This document shows, in pieces, positions 22,501 to 34,103 of a DNA stretch of 64,000 bases. Origin of the DNA: Diospyros lotus (taxonomy: Eukaryota > Streptophyta > Magnoliopsida > Ericales > Ebenaceae); contig NC_068350.1 in the NCBI RefSeq assembly GCF_014633365.1, positions 1,121,001 to 1,185,000 on the forward strand, written 5' to 3'. Position 1 is the stretch's first letter. Each line of letters begins with the position of its first letter. Position numbers and translations under genes: made by a program. Below the pieces are notes generated by a model. It did no database searches and had not been told where the DNA came from. It was given only the letters and a program-made list of their open reading frames with translations.

Positions 22501-23368
22501 ATATGGTTAACTTTAAATCTTGTCCAACACCTATAACTTTGGGTTTGTCTTTAACTAATGATGGTGATCTCTTCTCTGAACCTTCATTTTATTGAACTAT
22601 AATAGGCTCCTTACAATATCTAACTTACACTCGGCTGGATATTGCATTTACAGTCAATAAGCTGAGCTACTTTTTGTCAGCTCCTAAAGTTCAATATTGA
22701 CAGGCCTGCAAACGATTGTTGAGGTATCTTAAGGGTACACCTCATCTGGGACTGATATTTACACCTTCTCCTCAAGTTATGTCTCTCATTGTCTTTACAG
22801 ATGCGGATCATGTTGGGTGTAAGGTGACTTCCAAGTCTACCAGTCGCTTGTGTGTGTTTCTCGGTTGTAATTTACTAGTCTAGGGTTCTAGGAAGCAATC
22901 GGTGGTGGCTCGGTCAGTAGGGGAAGCTGAGTACCAAGCAGTGGCCCAAGGAGTTACAGAAATTTTGGGGTTGAAGTCCTTGTTGTTAGAGCTGGGGTAT
23001 CTTTGTGAGAAGACTCCTATTTTGTGGTGTGATAACTGGGCAGCTAAGAGTATGATAGAGAATCTTGTTTTCCACTCTAGAACAAAGCACATTGAGATTG
23101 ATGTGCACTTTGTTTGTGAGAAAATTGAAAATAGAGATGTTGAAGTTTGGTATGTTCCTACTCTTCATCAGGTGGCTGATATCTTTACAAAGGGTTTGTC
23201 GAGAGATTGGTTTCTGTTTCTGAGCAATAAGCTACGACTTCAGCAGTCACCTATGAGTTCTACTCAACCTGATGTTTGTGCTAATTCTAAAATACAGTTG
23301 TTGTTTACAACAGTTGCAGGTGGTTTGATAAGCTTGATGTTACCAAGGGAGCTTGATTTGAGGGGGAA
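16511..23368 (+). pseudogene. Copia-3 gag-pol remnant
   Basis: Gag begins near 16511 (MAKAFSF) with a TAG at 16577. It is broken by the solo LTR, then continues from about 18975 (PDNPD, LNPDYLSWIRSD) with stops and shifts at about 19188 and 19290. The zinc knuckle (CQLCG) lies near 19605. Protease reads WIVDFSAT near 19938. GAG-pre-integrase and integrase run to about 21050 (KLGHPSL, CDSCKIGK, SDIWGS, TDNGGEF) with several TAG and TGA codons. RT starts near 21755 (VRAMNEEY, KARLVAKGF, IQQIDVNNAFL) and includes YVDDILVTG near 22310. RNase H (TDADHVGC, WCDNWAAK, IEIDVHFVCEK) reaches the frame end at 23379-23381. Most breaks are single substitutions, many of them TGG or CAG to TAG. Confidence 0.92.
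16655..18969 (-). mobile_element. Long solo LTR of a Ty3/gypsy family (2.3 kb)
   Basis: On the plus strand the insert opens tgtaacaccccac and closes gagtattaca. On the minus strand it therefore ends in the very common gypsy LTR terminus ggggtgttaca. The 5-bp repeat ttcac flanks it at 16650-16654 and 18970-18974 (one extra t sits at the left edge). Copia-3 gag reads through from Y-I-H to N-P-D when the insert is dropped. No protein-coding domain is visible inside. The length suggests a long-LTR gypsy lineage, which cannot be named from this alone. Confidence 0.85.
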
Positions 23369-23600
23369 TGTGGAAGAGTAGTTACTGTTGTTTCTTGTAT
23401 TTGTTTCTTATTTAAATTCTGTTAACAGTTAAGTCACGCTTTGTTTTATGTTAGGCGGTTGTTGTGTTTTTCAATTTGTATATAAGGATAGTCTACGTTC
23501 TTCTTTTGTTGATTGTAATATTTTTGTTTTCAATATCAATATGCTCGAGGCCTTCTTCATCTCGACTTTTCTTTTGTTTGACCTTGAAGCTCTCGCTTCA
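23369..23600 (+). repeat. Copia-3 3' LTR
   Basis: It starts tgtggaagag just after the polypurine tract and ends ctcgcttca. It differs from the 5' LTR by scattered substitutions and a 3-bp net length change. Confidence 0.92.
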
Positions 23601-24440
23601 ACTTCATCCCCGAGGCCACTAATAAAACTCGATACAAAGTACTCTTCTGACAGATGGGGATTGTGCACCATCATTAAAGACCTTAGCTCCTCAAACTTGA
23701 GCCGGTAGGCCTGCACCGTACCCAGGTGCTTAAGTTTGTTGAATTCCTCAATTATATCACTCATGCTCCTGTCTCCAAATCTTTCACACAAGTCGTTAGT
23801 GAATTGACTTCACATACTACCTTTTTTCACTGCAATCCACCCTTGGAACCATACGTCACCCATGTCGTTCAAGTAAGCAAAAGCCAATGTAACCTTCTAC
23901 TGTTATTGTACTTGATATAGAGTGAACATATGCGTAGACCTCCTTATCCACCATCTTGGATTTTCCCCATTGAAAAGCGAAATCTCCAGTTTGGGTACCA
24001 GAAAGCTCGATTGGTAACGATTAGCCTGAGCTCCTAGTCTTCTTTCCCGTATATTATCCCCGGTCCCCTCCGTCTCAAATTCAAATTTCAACGTTCCTAT
24101 TGGTCAGCGCTCCGTTCCTACTCCCTGAAGGATAGGTTTCAACCTCTCTCTCTGAGGAAACTCAGGCGAAAGCCTTACCGGCTGCTGGGATGCGAGCATC
24201 CGCATGATCTAGTGCATTTGATCCATCACTTGCTCACGAAGTAGAGCACTCTATTCTTGATTCTCACCCTGCCACCTTTTCATGGCTTGATCAATCCGAG
24301 CATCCACTCCTACTCCAATTGAGGATTCGAGAGTCCCCATTCTTGTTTGCATTTCCTCCATCGTCGCAGTCACTTGTTGTAGTTAGGACTCCATCTGCTT
24401 CATCCTCATTCCCTTAGCCATATTGATAATCTCCTTATGT
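23601..24440 (-). pseudogene. Gypsy gag, 5' part
   Basis: The minus-strand frame at 23791 runs down to the Copia-3 edge (LKHLGTVQAYRLKFEEL, then HLSEEYFVSSFISGL) and is a retrotransposon gag capsid domain. 24091-23903 holds the preceding part (LEISLFNGENPRWWIRR). Frames are broken between the two. Part of the frame at 23471-23600 is Copia-3 LTR, not gag. Confidence 0.88.
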
Positions 24441-24460
24441 GCTGTCGACGCCCAAGAACA

Positions 24461-24475
24461 TCGCTCTAATACCAA
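24461..24475 (-). promoter_or_regulatory. Gypsy primer-binding site
   Basis: On the minus strand ttggtattagagcga directly follows the LTR end tgaca (with tt spacing) and matches an initiator tRNA-Met primer motif with one change. Confidence 0.75.
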
Positions 24476-24476
24476 A

Positions 24477-24666
24477 TGTCAGCTCCCGAGGATCTGACTG
24501 GTTTACTCGATCAATTGGACAATCGAGAATGATATCGAGAAGAATAGGGAGAGAGAGAGAGAGAGCAATAGAGAGAAAAGACGAGAGAGAGAGAATAGAA
24601 ACTTCTAAGAATATTCATTCATAATGGTGGAGAAATGATTAGCTCTTATATATAGCTGATCCAAAC
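24477..24666 (-). repeat. Gypsy 5' LTR, 3' portion
   Basis: On the plus strand it begins tgtcagctcccgagg, and Copia-4 interrupts it. It contains a (GA)n run at about 24550-24566 and a minus-strand TATA-like tatataagagc near 24645. The other portion is 29585-29755. Together they make about 356 bp with inverted ends tgtca/tgaca. Confidence 0.8.
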
Positions 24667-24824
24667 TGTTAGAATTATTAGTATAATTGTAATTATTATA
24701 TGTTTGTATTTTATTTTGTAATAGGTTAAGCTCATCGGTGTTTAAGGCCCGTTATGCCTATTATAAATAACAAGTTAAGAGAAGCTAATCTCTTAAATTT
24801 TTCTCTTATAATTATTTTCTCACA
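24667..24824 (+). repeat. Copia-4 5' LTR
   Basis: tgttagaatta to tttctcaca, 158 bp, paired with 29427-29584. A TATA-like ctattataaataac lies near 24758. Confidence 0.93.
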
Positions 24825-24837
24825 TGGTATAAGAGCT
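24825..24837 (+). promoter_or_regulatory. Copia-4 primer-binding site
   Basis: tggtataagagct, a one- or two-base variant of the initiator tRNA-Met primer motif, directly after the LTR. Confidence 0.8.
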
Positions 24838-25170
24838 ACCGGTGAGAAAAACCCTAACCATCGCTGGGTATCTTTTTCCAATGACTGTCAAACTCTAGCC
24901 GTCACCGTCATTGTCACTGTCCAATACTAGAACCTCATTGTCCGACCACCATTGGATAACATTGCCACCACCATAGGGTTCACCGCCACTAGATCGACCG
25001 ACCACCGAAGACTCGCCGCCGCCGAACCACCCGCGTGCCCCCATGCGCCGCCGCCACTTGTTGCCTCCGTCTCCATGCGTTGGCGCGTCTGTCGGCCAAT
25101 CTTCTCCAGCTTCTCTAGATCTGATCTCCGACGACCCCTCAAACCACTTCCAGTGTCGAAACCCTTGCCA

Positions 25171-28100
25171 TGTCTGATTTCAGTGACGCCATTTTTGCCG
25201 ATGCTATTCCCGCTCTGGCACCTGTTGCCCCTGCTACCTCTAAATCCTTTACTGTCTCCAATCTTGGGACAACCAATATTACCACTGTCAAGTTATAGGG
25301 CAGGCTAATTGTCTCTCATGGGCAACCTCTCTCAAAATGTGGTTTAAAGGGTAAGGGCAAGGTCAAGTGGATCATCTTACCACAAAGGCTAAAAGTGTGT
25401 CAGAAGCGAATTGAGCTAGATGGGAACAAGTTGATGCCCAATTATATAGCTTCCTATGACAATCTATTGATCCTTCCATCATGCAGCTCTTTTGAAACTT
25501 GTGTTGATGTGTGGAAGAAAGCTGAAGATTGTTATACAAACGACATCTAACGTTTGTAGACTGTGGTTTCTAATATCAAGAATCTCAAGCAAGAGTCGTC
25601 CATGGAATCTTATATGAGGTAGGTTTGGGCTCTCATGCAAGAATTTGATGATCTTCTTCCTCTCATTACGTCTCGCACTGAACAGATTGCTCAACGAAAG
25701 AAGTTTTTTTATGGTTATTGCTCTCTCCGATCTGAAATCAGAGTTTGATGCCATCAGGCATCAAATCTTGACCAGCTCCGCTAGCCCTACGATGAAGGAC
25801 TTTTTCAAAAGGTTGTTGAATATGACAGGTGCACATGGTATGTCCTCTTCTTCTCATGTTGTTACTCCAGTCGAATCTTTAGCTCTTGTGTCTTAGGCTT
25901 CCACCGTATGAGGAAATAGAGGACACAATAATAATCGCTCACGTTTACAGTGTACCTTTTGTAAGAAATTAGGTCATCTTGAGGACAAATGCTAGAAGAA
26001 ACATGGTTGGCCAGCTGCTCCACCTGCATCATCTACCAGTGCAGCTCATGTGTTTCAGAGCAATCCTAGTCCTGCTCAATCTCCACCAAGTTCGCAATTG
26101 GTACCTATGTCTGCAGCTGAGTATGATGCATTCCTGAAGTTTCAAGCCACCTAGCAGTCTCATCTTGATAATCTCGTTGCTTGTGTTGCTCAAGACTCAT
26201 TTGTTAGTCCTTGGATTATAGATTCTGGCGCCACTGACCATATGTGTGGTAATAAACTTCTTTTCTTCTTACTTTCCTATTCTGATACCTTGCCTATTGT
26301 TACCCTGGCTGATGGTACCAAAACTGCAGTTAAAGGAATCGACCAAATCATGCCCACCTCGTCTTTCTCACTAAATTATGTTTTATATGTTCCTGATAGT
26401 CCTTTTAATTTGATTTTAGTTAGCCATCTCACCAAAATCGTTAACTGTTTTGTTATCTTTACTTATACCCATGTTTGTGTTCAAGACCAGGGTACGGGGT
26501 AGACAATTGGCGTCGGGCATGAGTCACAGGGTCACTATCATCTTGTTGTGCTTAGTTCACTGGTAACTTGCACCAGTGTTGCTTCCCCAGATCTTCTCCA
26601 CTATCGTCTCGGTCATCCCAGCCTCTCCAAATTAAAGAAATTAGTTCCTAGTTTCTTGTCATTATCCATGTTTAATTGTGAGTCTTGTCAGCGTGGTAAA
26701 CACACTTGTAATTCTTTTTCTCGTTGAGTCCATAATAGGTTTGAGGCTCCATTTTCCTTTGTGTACTCTGATGTATGGGGTCGGGTCCAGTCGCGTCAGT
26801 TCTACTCTTGATCTTTCATATTTTGTTACTTTTATTGATGACTTTTCTCATTGCACTTGATTTTTTCTTATGAAGAGTCGGTCCAAGTTATTTTCTATTT
26901 TTCAGACATTTACTGTTGAAATAAAAACACAGTTTGGAGTTTCTATACATGCCTTACCTAGTGATAATGCTCCTAAGTATTTTTCTTCTCAATTTACTAC
27001 CTTTATGACTGCTAATAGCATCCTGCATCAATCCTCTTGTCCTTACCTCAACAAAATGGTGTTGTTGAGCATAAGAATCGCCATCTTATTGAGATACCTG
27101 GACGCTGCTTTTACATGCCAATCTTCCCACCAAATTTTGGGGAGATATTGTTCTAATTGCATGTTATCTAATCAATCGCATGCCATCTTCAGCGTTACAG
27201 GACCAAATCCTTCATTCCCTTTTGTTCCCTACATAGCCACTTTATTTTGTTCCTCTTCATGTTTTTAGCTGTATTTGTTTTATGCATTCTTTTTCACCTA
27301 GACAGGATAAGCTTGCTGCAAAATCTCTCAAGTGTATCTTCCTCGACTATTCTCGGTTGCAGAAAGGCTATAAGTGTTACGCTCTTGAGTTGAACTGCTA
27401 TCTTTTGTCTGTTGATGTCACATTCTTTGAACAACAATCTTTCTTTTCGGTTGCTCAGCTTGATTCACAATCTTCACCAGGTTTTGCCCGTTCTTCTTTC
27501 TTTTCTTCCACTATCCTCATCAGGTCCGTTTGTCTCCTCTGTGGCACCTACCCTACCATTTTTCAGTCCACCTTCCACGGCTCCTCCATTTCTTACATAT
27601 CACCGTCGTTCTCATCTCGCTATCGGTGCTAGCATTCCTCTAGCCCACTGTCGTCCTCATCTCGCTACCGGTGCCAGCATTCCTCCAACCTAGGACTCTC
27701 CTGACTCACTCTCTCCGTCTGTTGTCCCTCTTGCTTCGGATCTTGAGCCCTACAATCTCCCCGTTGTTCTTCGCAAAGGTACAAAGTCTACTCGTAATCC
27801 CCTTCCTATTTATAACTTTTTATGTTATGACCGTTTGCCCCTTTCTTATATTGCCTTTGTTTCGAGTCTTTCCTCTATTTCTATTCTTAAAACCACAGAT
27901 GAAACTCTGTCCCATCTTGGTTGGTGTTAAGCTATGTTAGATGAGATTGACGCCTTACATTCGAATGGTACTTGGGATTTGGTGCCTTTACCACCAGGAA
28001 AGACTCTCGTTGGTTGTCGGTGGGTATTTACTCCCAAAATGGATCCTGATGGCTAGGTGGAATGTCTTAAGGCCCGTTTGGTTGCCAAAAACTTTACACA

Positions 28101-29419
28101 GATCTATGGGTTGGATTATAGTGATACCTTCTCTCCTGTTGCGAAAATGGCCTCTGTTCGTCTCTTTCTCTTTTTGGCTGCCATGTGTCATTGACTACTC
28201 TATCAGCTCAATATTAAAAATGTCTTTCTTCATGATGATTTGCAGGAAGAGGTCTATATGGAGCAACCACCTGGTTTTGTTACTCAAGGGGAGTCTAATG
28301 TAGTCTACAAACTTAAGACGTCTCTCTATGGTCTGAAACAATCTTCATGGGCATGGTTTGGCAGGTTCAACACTGTAGTTCAAGCCTTTGGTCTCACTCG
28401 AAATGAAGTTGATCATTCGGTTTTCTATCTCCATTCTTCTTCCTTATGTATCTACCTTGTTGTTTATATAGATGATATTGTTATCACAGGAAGTGATCAA
28501 GTTGGAATACAGAAGCTAAAGGAACATCTACATCAGTACTTTCAAACCAAAGACCTAGGTCGACTTCAGTATTTCTTGGGTATTGAAATTGCTTAGTCAG
28601 GAGGTGGTATCTCAATTTCTCAAAGAAAGTATGTCCTTAACATCCCAGAAGAAATTGGTATGGTGAACTGCAAATCAGTTGACACTCCAATGGATCCGAA
28701 TGTTCAACTCGTGCCGGGATGAGGAGCTTTATTCAGACCCTGGTAGGTATAGGAGACTGGTAAGCAAGTTAAATTATCTCACAGTCACTCGTCCTGACAT
28801 TGCTTTTGTTGTGAGTGTAGTTAGTTAATTCCTCAGTTCTCCATATGATTCTCACTAGGATGTTGTTATTCGAATTCTAAGATATATCAAAAAAGCGTCA
28901 GGTAAAGGGTTACTCTACGAGGATAAGGAACACACAGATATTTGTTGTTATGCAAATGCAGATTGGGCAAGATCTCCTTCTAATCGTCGGTTAACCTCTG
29001 AGTATTATATTCTTATTGGAGGAAATCTGGTTTCTTGAAAAAGTAAGAAACAGAATGTAGTAGCTAGATCTAGTACAGAGGCAGAGTATCGAGCTATGGC
29101 TAATGCAACTTGTGAGCTCATCTGGCTTAAACAACTCCTACAAGAACTCAAGTTTTGTGGAGTGTTCCCTATGAAGCTTATTTGTGATAATCAGGTTGCC
29201 TTACATATTGCTTCCAATCCAGTATTCCATGAGCGAACTAAGTATATTGAAATCGACCATCACTTTATTAAAGAAAAGTTGGTTGAATGTGTTATTGTTA
29301 CAGAGTTTGTTAACTCCAATGATCAACTTGCAGATGTCTTCACCAAATCTCTAAAGGGTCATCAAGTGAAATATATTTGTAACAAGTTTAGTACATATGA
29401 TATCTATACTCTAGCTTAA
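25171..29419 (+). pseudogene. Copia-4 gag-pol remnant
   Basis: The likely gag start is ATG at 25171 (MSDFSDA). Gag carries several stops but keeps the copia gag wording (ESSMESYM, LMQEFDDLLP). The zinc knuckle near 25956 reads CTFCKKLGHLEDKC. Protease reads WIIDSGATDHM near 26214. GAG-pre-integrase (RLGHPSLSKLKKL) and integrase with CESCQRGKH and VYSDVWG follow at 26600-27270 with frame changes. RT at about 27930-28595 has [20 protein letters not shown] and YIDDIVITG. RNase H at about 28940-29419 has WLKQLLQEL, CDNQVALHI and ADVFTKSL. A stop replaces the residue after GIEIA at 28594-28596. Not functional, but all domains are present. Confidence 0.93.
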
Positions 29420-29426
29420 GGGGGAG

Positions 29427-29584
29427 TGTTAGAATTATTAGTATAATTGTAATTATTATATGTTTGTGTTTTATTTTGTAATAGGTTAAGCCCATAGGTG
29501 TTTAAGATCCGTTATGCTTATTATAAATAACAAGTTAAGAGAGGTTAATCTCTTAAATTTTTCTCTTATAATTATTTTCTCACT
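29427..29584 (+). repeat. Copia-4 3' LTR
   Basis: 158 bp beginning tgttagaatta after aagggggag. The last base is t where the 5' LTR has a. The target repeat caaac follows. Confidence 0.93.
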
Positions 29585-29755
29585 CAAACCATCCCATGTG
29601 CAATAACAGATTACCGTTGCTGGGAATGTACTAGCTCCCTAATGTAGCAACAAACAATTTACAACTCCTTAGAGCATACTTTCTAGTATACTACTTACTA
29701 CCCTTAGTATAGCATAATTACACTAGCCCCTCTCCCAATCTCACGGTACATGACA
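29585..29755 (-). repeat. Gypsy 5' LTR, 5' portion
   Basis: It continues the LTR split by Copia-4 and ends on the plus strand in ggtacatgaca, the inverted partner of tgtca at 24477. A T-tract follows at 29758 onward. Confidence 0.75.
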
Positions 29756-30165
29756 AAGTTTTTTTTTTTTTTTGAAGGAAAGTAAAACGGTAGTAAGTGT
29801 TGAATATTATGAGTAATATGGTAACTTGATTGGCATACACCATCATTTGTAACAATGGAAATATAATTTTTGCATAAAAATTAACAGGACTTAATGACAA
29901 ACTTCTCGTGAATCAAGAGACTGGTTAATTGTTTGCATTACTTGTGCCTTTTTTAGTTTTAGCATTCTTCTTTTTTGTTCAATTTGTGTTATAAATATCT
30001 GGTTTGCCACCCCACCACTAGAAAGATAGAGGAATACTCCCTATATAGTGTCTAGAATGTTGCGTGCACTTGAAATTACATCTGGTCCTAAATGAAATTG
30101 TTGGAGGGTTGTTAATACGCTTAATTCTTGGCTGACCTGTTACTCAATTCTATGATTTTGTGCAG

Positions 30166-30555
30166 CCTAATTGCTACTCAAGAGATAAGTGTGAATGGCG
30201 ATGAACATATAATTATATTTTTCAAAAGAGATAATAAACAACGGGAGTGCTGACGTATGATTACAGGTTTTTCTCAGAATCTTTTTCTGTATTGTCATTC
30301 TTGTTTATTCTGTATGTGATGGCTGAATTTTTTTCCGTTTATTTGGAACAGCTTTCTGAATCAATGCTCTAAATCTGTTATCCTTTTCTGGACTTTCTTG
30401 TTTTATGTTGCAGATTCTTTTCCATTGAAAGAACTACTTTCTTGTTACTGCGACTCTCCAAGATGCCGTGTTGTAGTTAATGATATTGAAGCAGAGGAAC
30501 AACTTGCCAAGTTACGTGTACCAAGCAGTGAATTGATAAATTGAGAGGTGAATGA
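30166..30555 (+). pseudogene. Decayed copy of ATX-like C-terminal exons
   Basis: It is the counterpart of 1691-2096. A 2-bp loss near 30183 (cagg. agagataag instead of agagttataag) shifts the frame of the first exon. Missense and indel changes follow in the second. The terminal region reads aaattgagaggtgaatga, one g short of copy A. The acceptor tgtgcag and the intron remain recognisable. It is a non-functional paralogue of the SET/post-SET tail. Confidence 0.88.
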
Positions 30556-31080
30556 AAGAGGTCAGGAAGTTTACAGGTCATTTGTCATTTTTTATTTTTT
30601 AACTGTCTTGAATTGATTTCCTTAAAACATTTTTGAGGTGTTTAATATAATGCCACTGTTAGGCCAAAACCTAAGAAGCATGAACTTTCTAAGAAAATGC
30701 ATCCATGTTGATTTAAAGAAACAATAAACGCACTTGGAAAGTGCGTTTACTGGGAGCTAATATCTAATTTTTCTTGTGCGCTCTGCTTCCTTGATTTGCA
30801 ATAATGACAAACAAAGAGGAGGGAAATTTTGCATGTGATTGGAAAAGGAAAGAAAAAGATAATTGAAACTTGCACATTGAAGAGTTTCCAATGAGCTGTT
30901 CGGTTTCAACCCCAATCAGTTGATTGAAGAGATTTCCAGTCAACTTGAAGCTGATTCAAGCAATCAGCCACTTGATTTCCAAAGACTAGATTGCCATTTC
31001 CATCTTTTGTGACCTGCTACTGATTTATTTTTCTTTTAGCTGTATTCGATGATATCTCCATTTCTGATTGCAGGTCATTT

Positions 31081-31255
31081 TCTCTAATTATGAGGAACAA
31101 TAATTGCACTTGCCAAGTGCATTTATGCTTTTTGACCATGCCACGGAAGCACCTCATCTCATGTGGCATCTTGTGTGGCAATCCTAATACTCTTTCCATA
31201 ATTAGCTTCATGCCGATACTGTTCCCATAAATTTTCATTAAAATAATATTTTATT
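31081..31255 (-). repeat. Block inverted relative to copy A, with palindromic cacttg(n)caagtg
   Basis: On the minus strand it matches 2885-3070 (gccacacaagatgccacatg against gccacgcaagatgccacatg). A gcacttgccaagtgc palindrome lies at one edge. Related palindromes acgcacttggaaagtgcgt and aagtgcatttattg occur at 30728 and 3118-3155. Confidence 0.8.
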
Positions 31256-31350
31256 TATAAAAAGAACATGGCCGGTCCCAAGCCCGGATAAAGGAGGAGG
31301 GTTGTGTTAGGTAGCCGACAGCCAACGTAAAACTTAGTCGGATCCAAAAC

Positions 31351-34103
31351 ATGAACTCTAGACAAATTATGAAAAATCGTTTGGGCGTGGGTGTAACCCT
31401 TCATAGCGACGCGCTACACTGCCCTCGTGTAGTGACAAGTGAGCTAGGGCTGCTGTATCGGCGCCCGGATGTAGTGATAAATGAGCAAGGGTTCCCGCAT
31501 TTGCTTGGACGGATGTGGATAAAGAAGCTAGTCCAAAATCAAAATCAAAACCAAAACCAAAATCAAATTCAAAGTCAAGTCCAAAAACAAAATCAAATTC
31601 AAAGTCAAGGCCAAAAACAAAATCATAGATTAAGGATTGGGTCATGGAACATAGGAACATTAACCGGCAAAGCTATAGAAGTGGTGGATGTGATGATTAG
31701 GAGAAAAATTAATATTATGTGCCTTCAAGAGACGAGATGGGTAGGGAAAAAAGCAAAAATTTTATCAGAAGCTGGATATAAAATATGGTACATAGGAACT
31801 GATCGAGCGAAAAATAGAGTGAGAATTATTATGGATAAAAGCTTAATAGATGAGGTAGTGGATGTAAAGAGAATAGGGGATAAGATTATTATGGTGAAGA
31901 TTAGTCTAGGAAGAATGACTATGAATATCTTTAGTACATATGCACCACAAGCAGGGTTAGGTGATGAGATAAAAGCAAAATTCTGGGAGGACCTAGAGGA
32001 ACTCATACAAATGATACCAAGATGAGATAAAGTGATTATAGGAGGTGACTTAAATGGGCACGTGGGTAGAGACGGAAACAGATATAGAGAGGTACACAGA
32101 GGGTATAGATTCGGAGAAATTAATAATGAGGGTAAATCTATCCTAGATTTTGCTATGGCATATGGGCTCATTATAACCAATACTAGGTTCAAAAAACGGG
32201 ACGAACACTTAATCACATATAAAAATATCACCTCAAGCACCCAAATAGATTACTTCCTCATGAGATAAGAAGATCGGTTATGTTGTAGGAATTGTAAGGT
32301 GATGCCGGGAGAGTGTTTGACTACTCAACATAGACTTCAAGTACTTGACGTCCAAGTAAGAAATTGGAAGAGAAAAAATCACATAAAACAAAATCCAAGA
32401 ATCAAGTAATGGAATTTAAAAGGGGAGAAACAACTAATCTTCAAAGAAAAATTAAGGGGTAGAAGGGAATGGAATGGAGAAAGACAGACAAATCAAATGT
32501 AGAAAGAATGGCTAATGCTTTGAGAAGCACGGCAAAGGTAGTCCTTGGAGAGACAAATGGTAGAGCCCCTAACCTTAAGGAGTCTTGGTGGTGGAATGAA
32601 GAGGTACAATTGAAAATTAAAAATAAGAAAACTTGCTATAAGGCGGTATATCAATGCAACAATGAAGAAAATCAAAAAAATTATAAAGAAGCAAAAAAGG
32701 CAGCAAAAAAAGTTGTTAGTGAAGCAAGGTCAAAAGCATATGAGAATCTATGTAAACGACTTGATACAAAAGATGGAGAAAGGGATATATATAAATTAGC
32801 TAAAGCAAGAGAAAAAAAAACACGGGATTTAAATCAAGTGAAATGCATAAAAGATGACAATCAAAATGTTTTAGTAAATGAGGGAGCGATTAAGGAGAGA
32901 TGGAATGAGTATTTCACAAAATTATTCAATGATAGTGGTGACACAAGAGTTAGGTTGGAACATCTTAGTAACTCTGAAGGGAATGTGAGCTACACATTCT
33001 ATTGACGCATAAGTTCAAATGAAATAAGGCAAGCATTAAAAAAGATGAAAAATCATAAGGCAGTGGGACCAGATAATATACCAATAGAAGCATGGAAATG
33101 CATGGGAGAAGAGGGCATCTCCTGGCTAACGCAACTATTTAACGCCATCCTTAAATCAAAAAAGATGCTAGATGAGTGGAGGAAGAGTACTTTGGTTCCT
33201 ATATACAAGAACAAAGGAGATGTTCAAAACTGTGAAAATTATAGAGGAATTAAGTTAATGAGTCATACCATGAAACTCTGGGAGAGAGTAATAGAGCAGA
33301 GGCTCAGAAAGGAAACAAAGGTGTCAGAAAATCAGTTTGGTTTCATGCTTGGTAGGTCAACAATGGAAGCTATATATTTACTGAGGCGTCTAATGGAAAG
33401 GTTTCGAGATCATTAGAAGGACCTACATATGGTGTTTATAGATCTAGAAAAGCCCTATGATAGGGTCCCTAGAGAAGTATTATGGAGGGTTTTAGAGAAG
33501 AAATCAGTCAAAATAGCCTATATACAAGCCCTTAAGGACATGTATCATGGTGTAGGGACGAGGGTCAGAACATGCGGAGGGGATACTGAACCATTTACAA
33601 CTACAATAGGACTGCATCAAGGTTCTGCACTAAGTCCATACTTATTTGCCCTAGTAATGGATGAACTCACTAAAGATATTCAGACAGATGTGGCATGGTG
33701 TATGCTATTTGCAGACGACATAGTGTTGGTGGATGAAACAAAAGGAGTGAATACTAAGCTTGAGTTGTGGAGAAACAATTTAGAATCTAAAGGATTTAAA
33801 TTAAGTAGAAAGAAAACATAATATATGGAATGCAAATTTAGTAAAAATGCAAGAGTGGATGATGTTATAATAAAATTAGAAGACCAAATCTTACAAAGAA
33901 AAGATCATTTTCGATATTTGGGATCAGTGATTCAAAAAGATGGAGAAATCCATGAGGATGTCGCACATAGAATTAAGGCAAGTTGGCTAAAATGGAGAAA
34001 TGCATCGGGGGTGTTATGTGATGGTAAAATCACATTAAAATTAAAAGGAAAATTTTATAGGACAGCTATAAGACCAATCTTGCTGTATGGCTCAGAATGT
34101 TGA
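31351..34103 (+). pseudogene. RTE LINE endonuclease-reverse transcriptase, with stops
   Basis: The frame from 31351 has an N-terminal Q/N-rich stretch (about residues 62-90), then an APE-type endonuclease (IGSWNIGTLTGK, LQETRWVG, FSTYAPQ). A CGA-to-TGA change stops it at 32023-32025. Downstream pieces show the GGDLNGHVG block (32040), a basic linker (32469-33005), and the RT (VGPDNIPIE at 33065, [25 protein letters not shown] at 33432, [18 protein letters not shown] near 33710). The last frame ends at 34103 with LYGSEC, typical of the RTE C-terminus. The RT catalytic FADD is kept. Five or more stops or shifts make it inactive. Confidence 0.93.
31534..31626 (+). repeat. Q/N-encoding short repeats in the LINE ORF
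   Basis: About 90 bp made of caaaatcaaa-type hexanucleotides that grow into a 33-bp unit repeated twice (near 31562 and 31595). In frame it encodes alternating Gln, Asn, Ile and Ser, placed before the endonuclease domain. Confidence 0.85.

Larger units (their letters stand above)
16160..23600 (+). mobile_element. Copia-3: Ty1/copia retrotransposon with both LTRs
   Basis: It has LTRs of 235 bp and 232 bp, a perfect primer site, gag-pol and a polypurine tract (gagggggaa). It lies inside the minus-strand Gypsy gag. The flanking bases gcttt (16155-16159) and acttc (23601-23605) could be a target duplication with two transitions. It carries a 2.3-kb solo Gypsy LTR at 16655-18969. Without that insert the element is about 5.1 kb, a normal copia length. 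Confidence 0.93.
24667..29584 (+). mobile_element. Copia-4: Ty1/copia retrotransposon with both LTRs and target duplication
   Basis: It has two 158-bp LTRs (24667-24824 and 29427-29584), a primer site and a polypurine tract (aagggggag). The perfect 5-bp target repeat caaac lies at 24662-24666 and 29585-29589. I count nine differences between the LTRs (about 94% identity), so insertion is not recent. It inserted into the LTR of the minus-strand Gypsy element. Confidence 0.95.
14415..29755 (-). mobile_element. Ty3/gypsy element, minus strand, split by Copia-3 and Copia-4
   Basis: Its order on the minus strand is: 5' LTR (29755 down to 24477, with Copia-4 inside), primer site, gag (24440-23601), then Copia-3, then gag end, protease and RT (16159-14415). 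It lacks everything after the RT. Removal of the two copia elements gives a continuous layout, which supports the nesting. Both insertions are on the opposite strand. Confidence 0.88.

Noticed and set aside
24952..25308. 118-codon GC-rich open frame on the plus strand
   Set aside because: It is a shadow frame of the Copia-4 leader and gag. The gag reading starts at 25171 in another frame.
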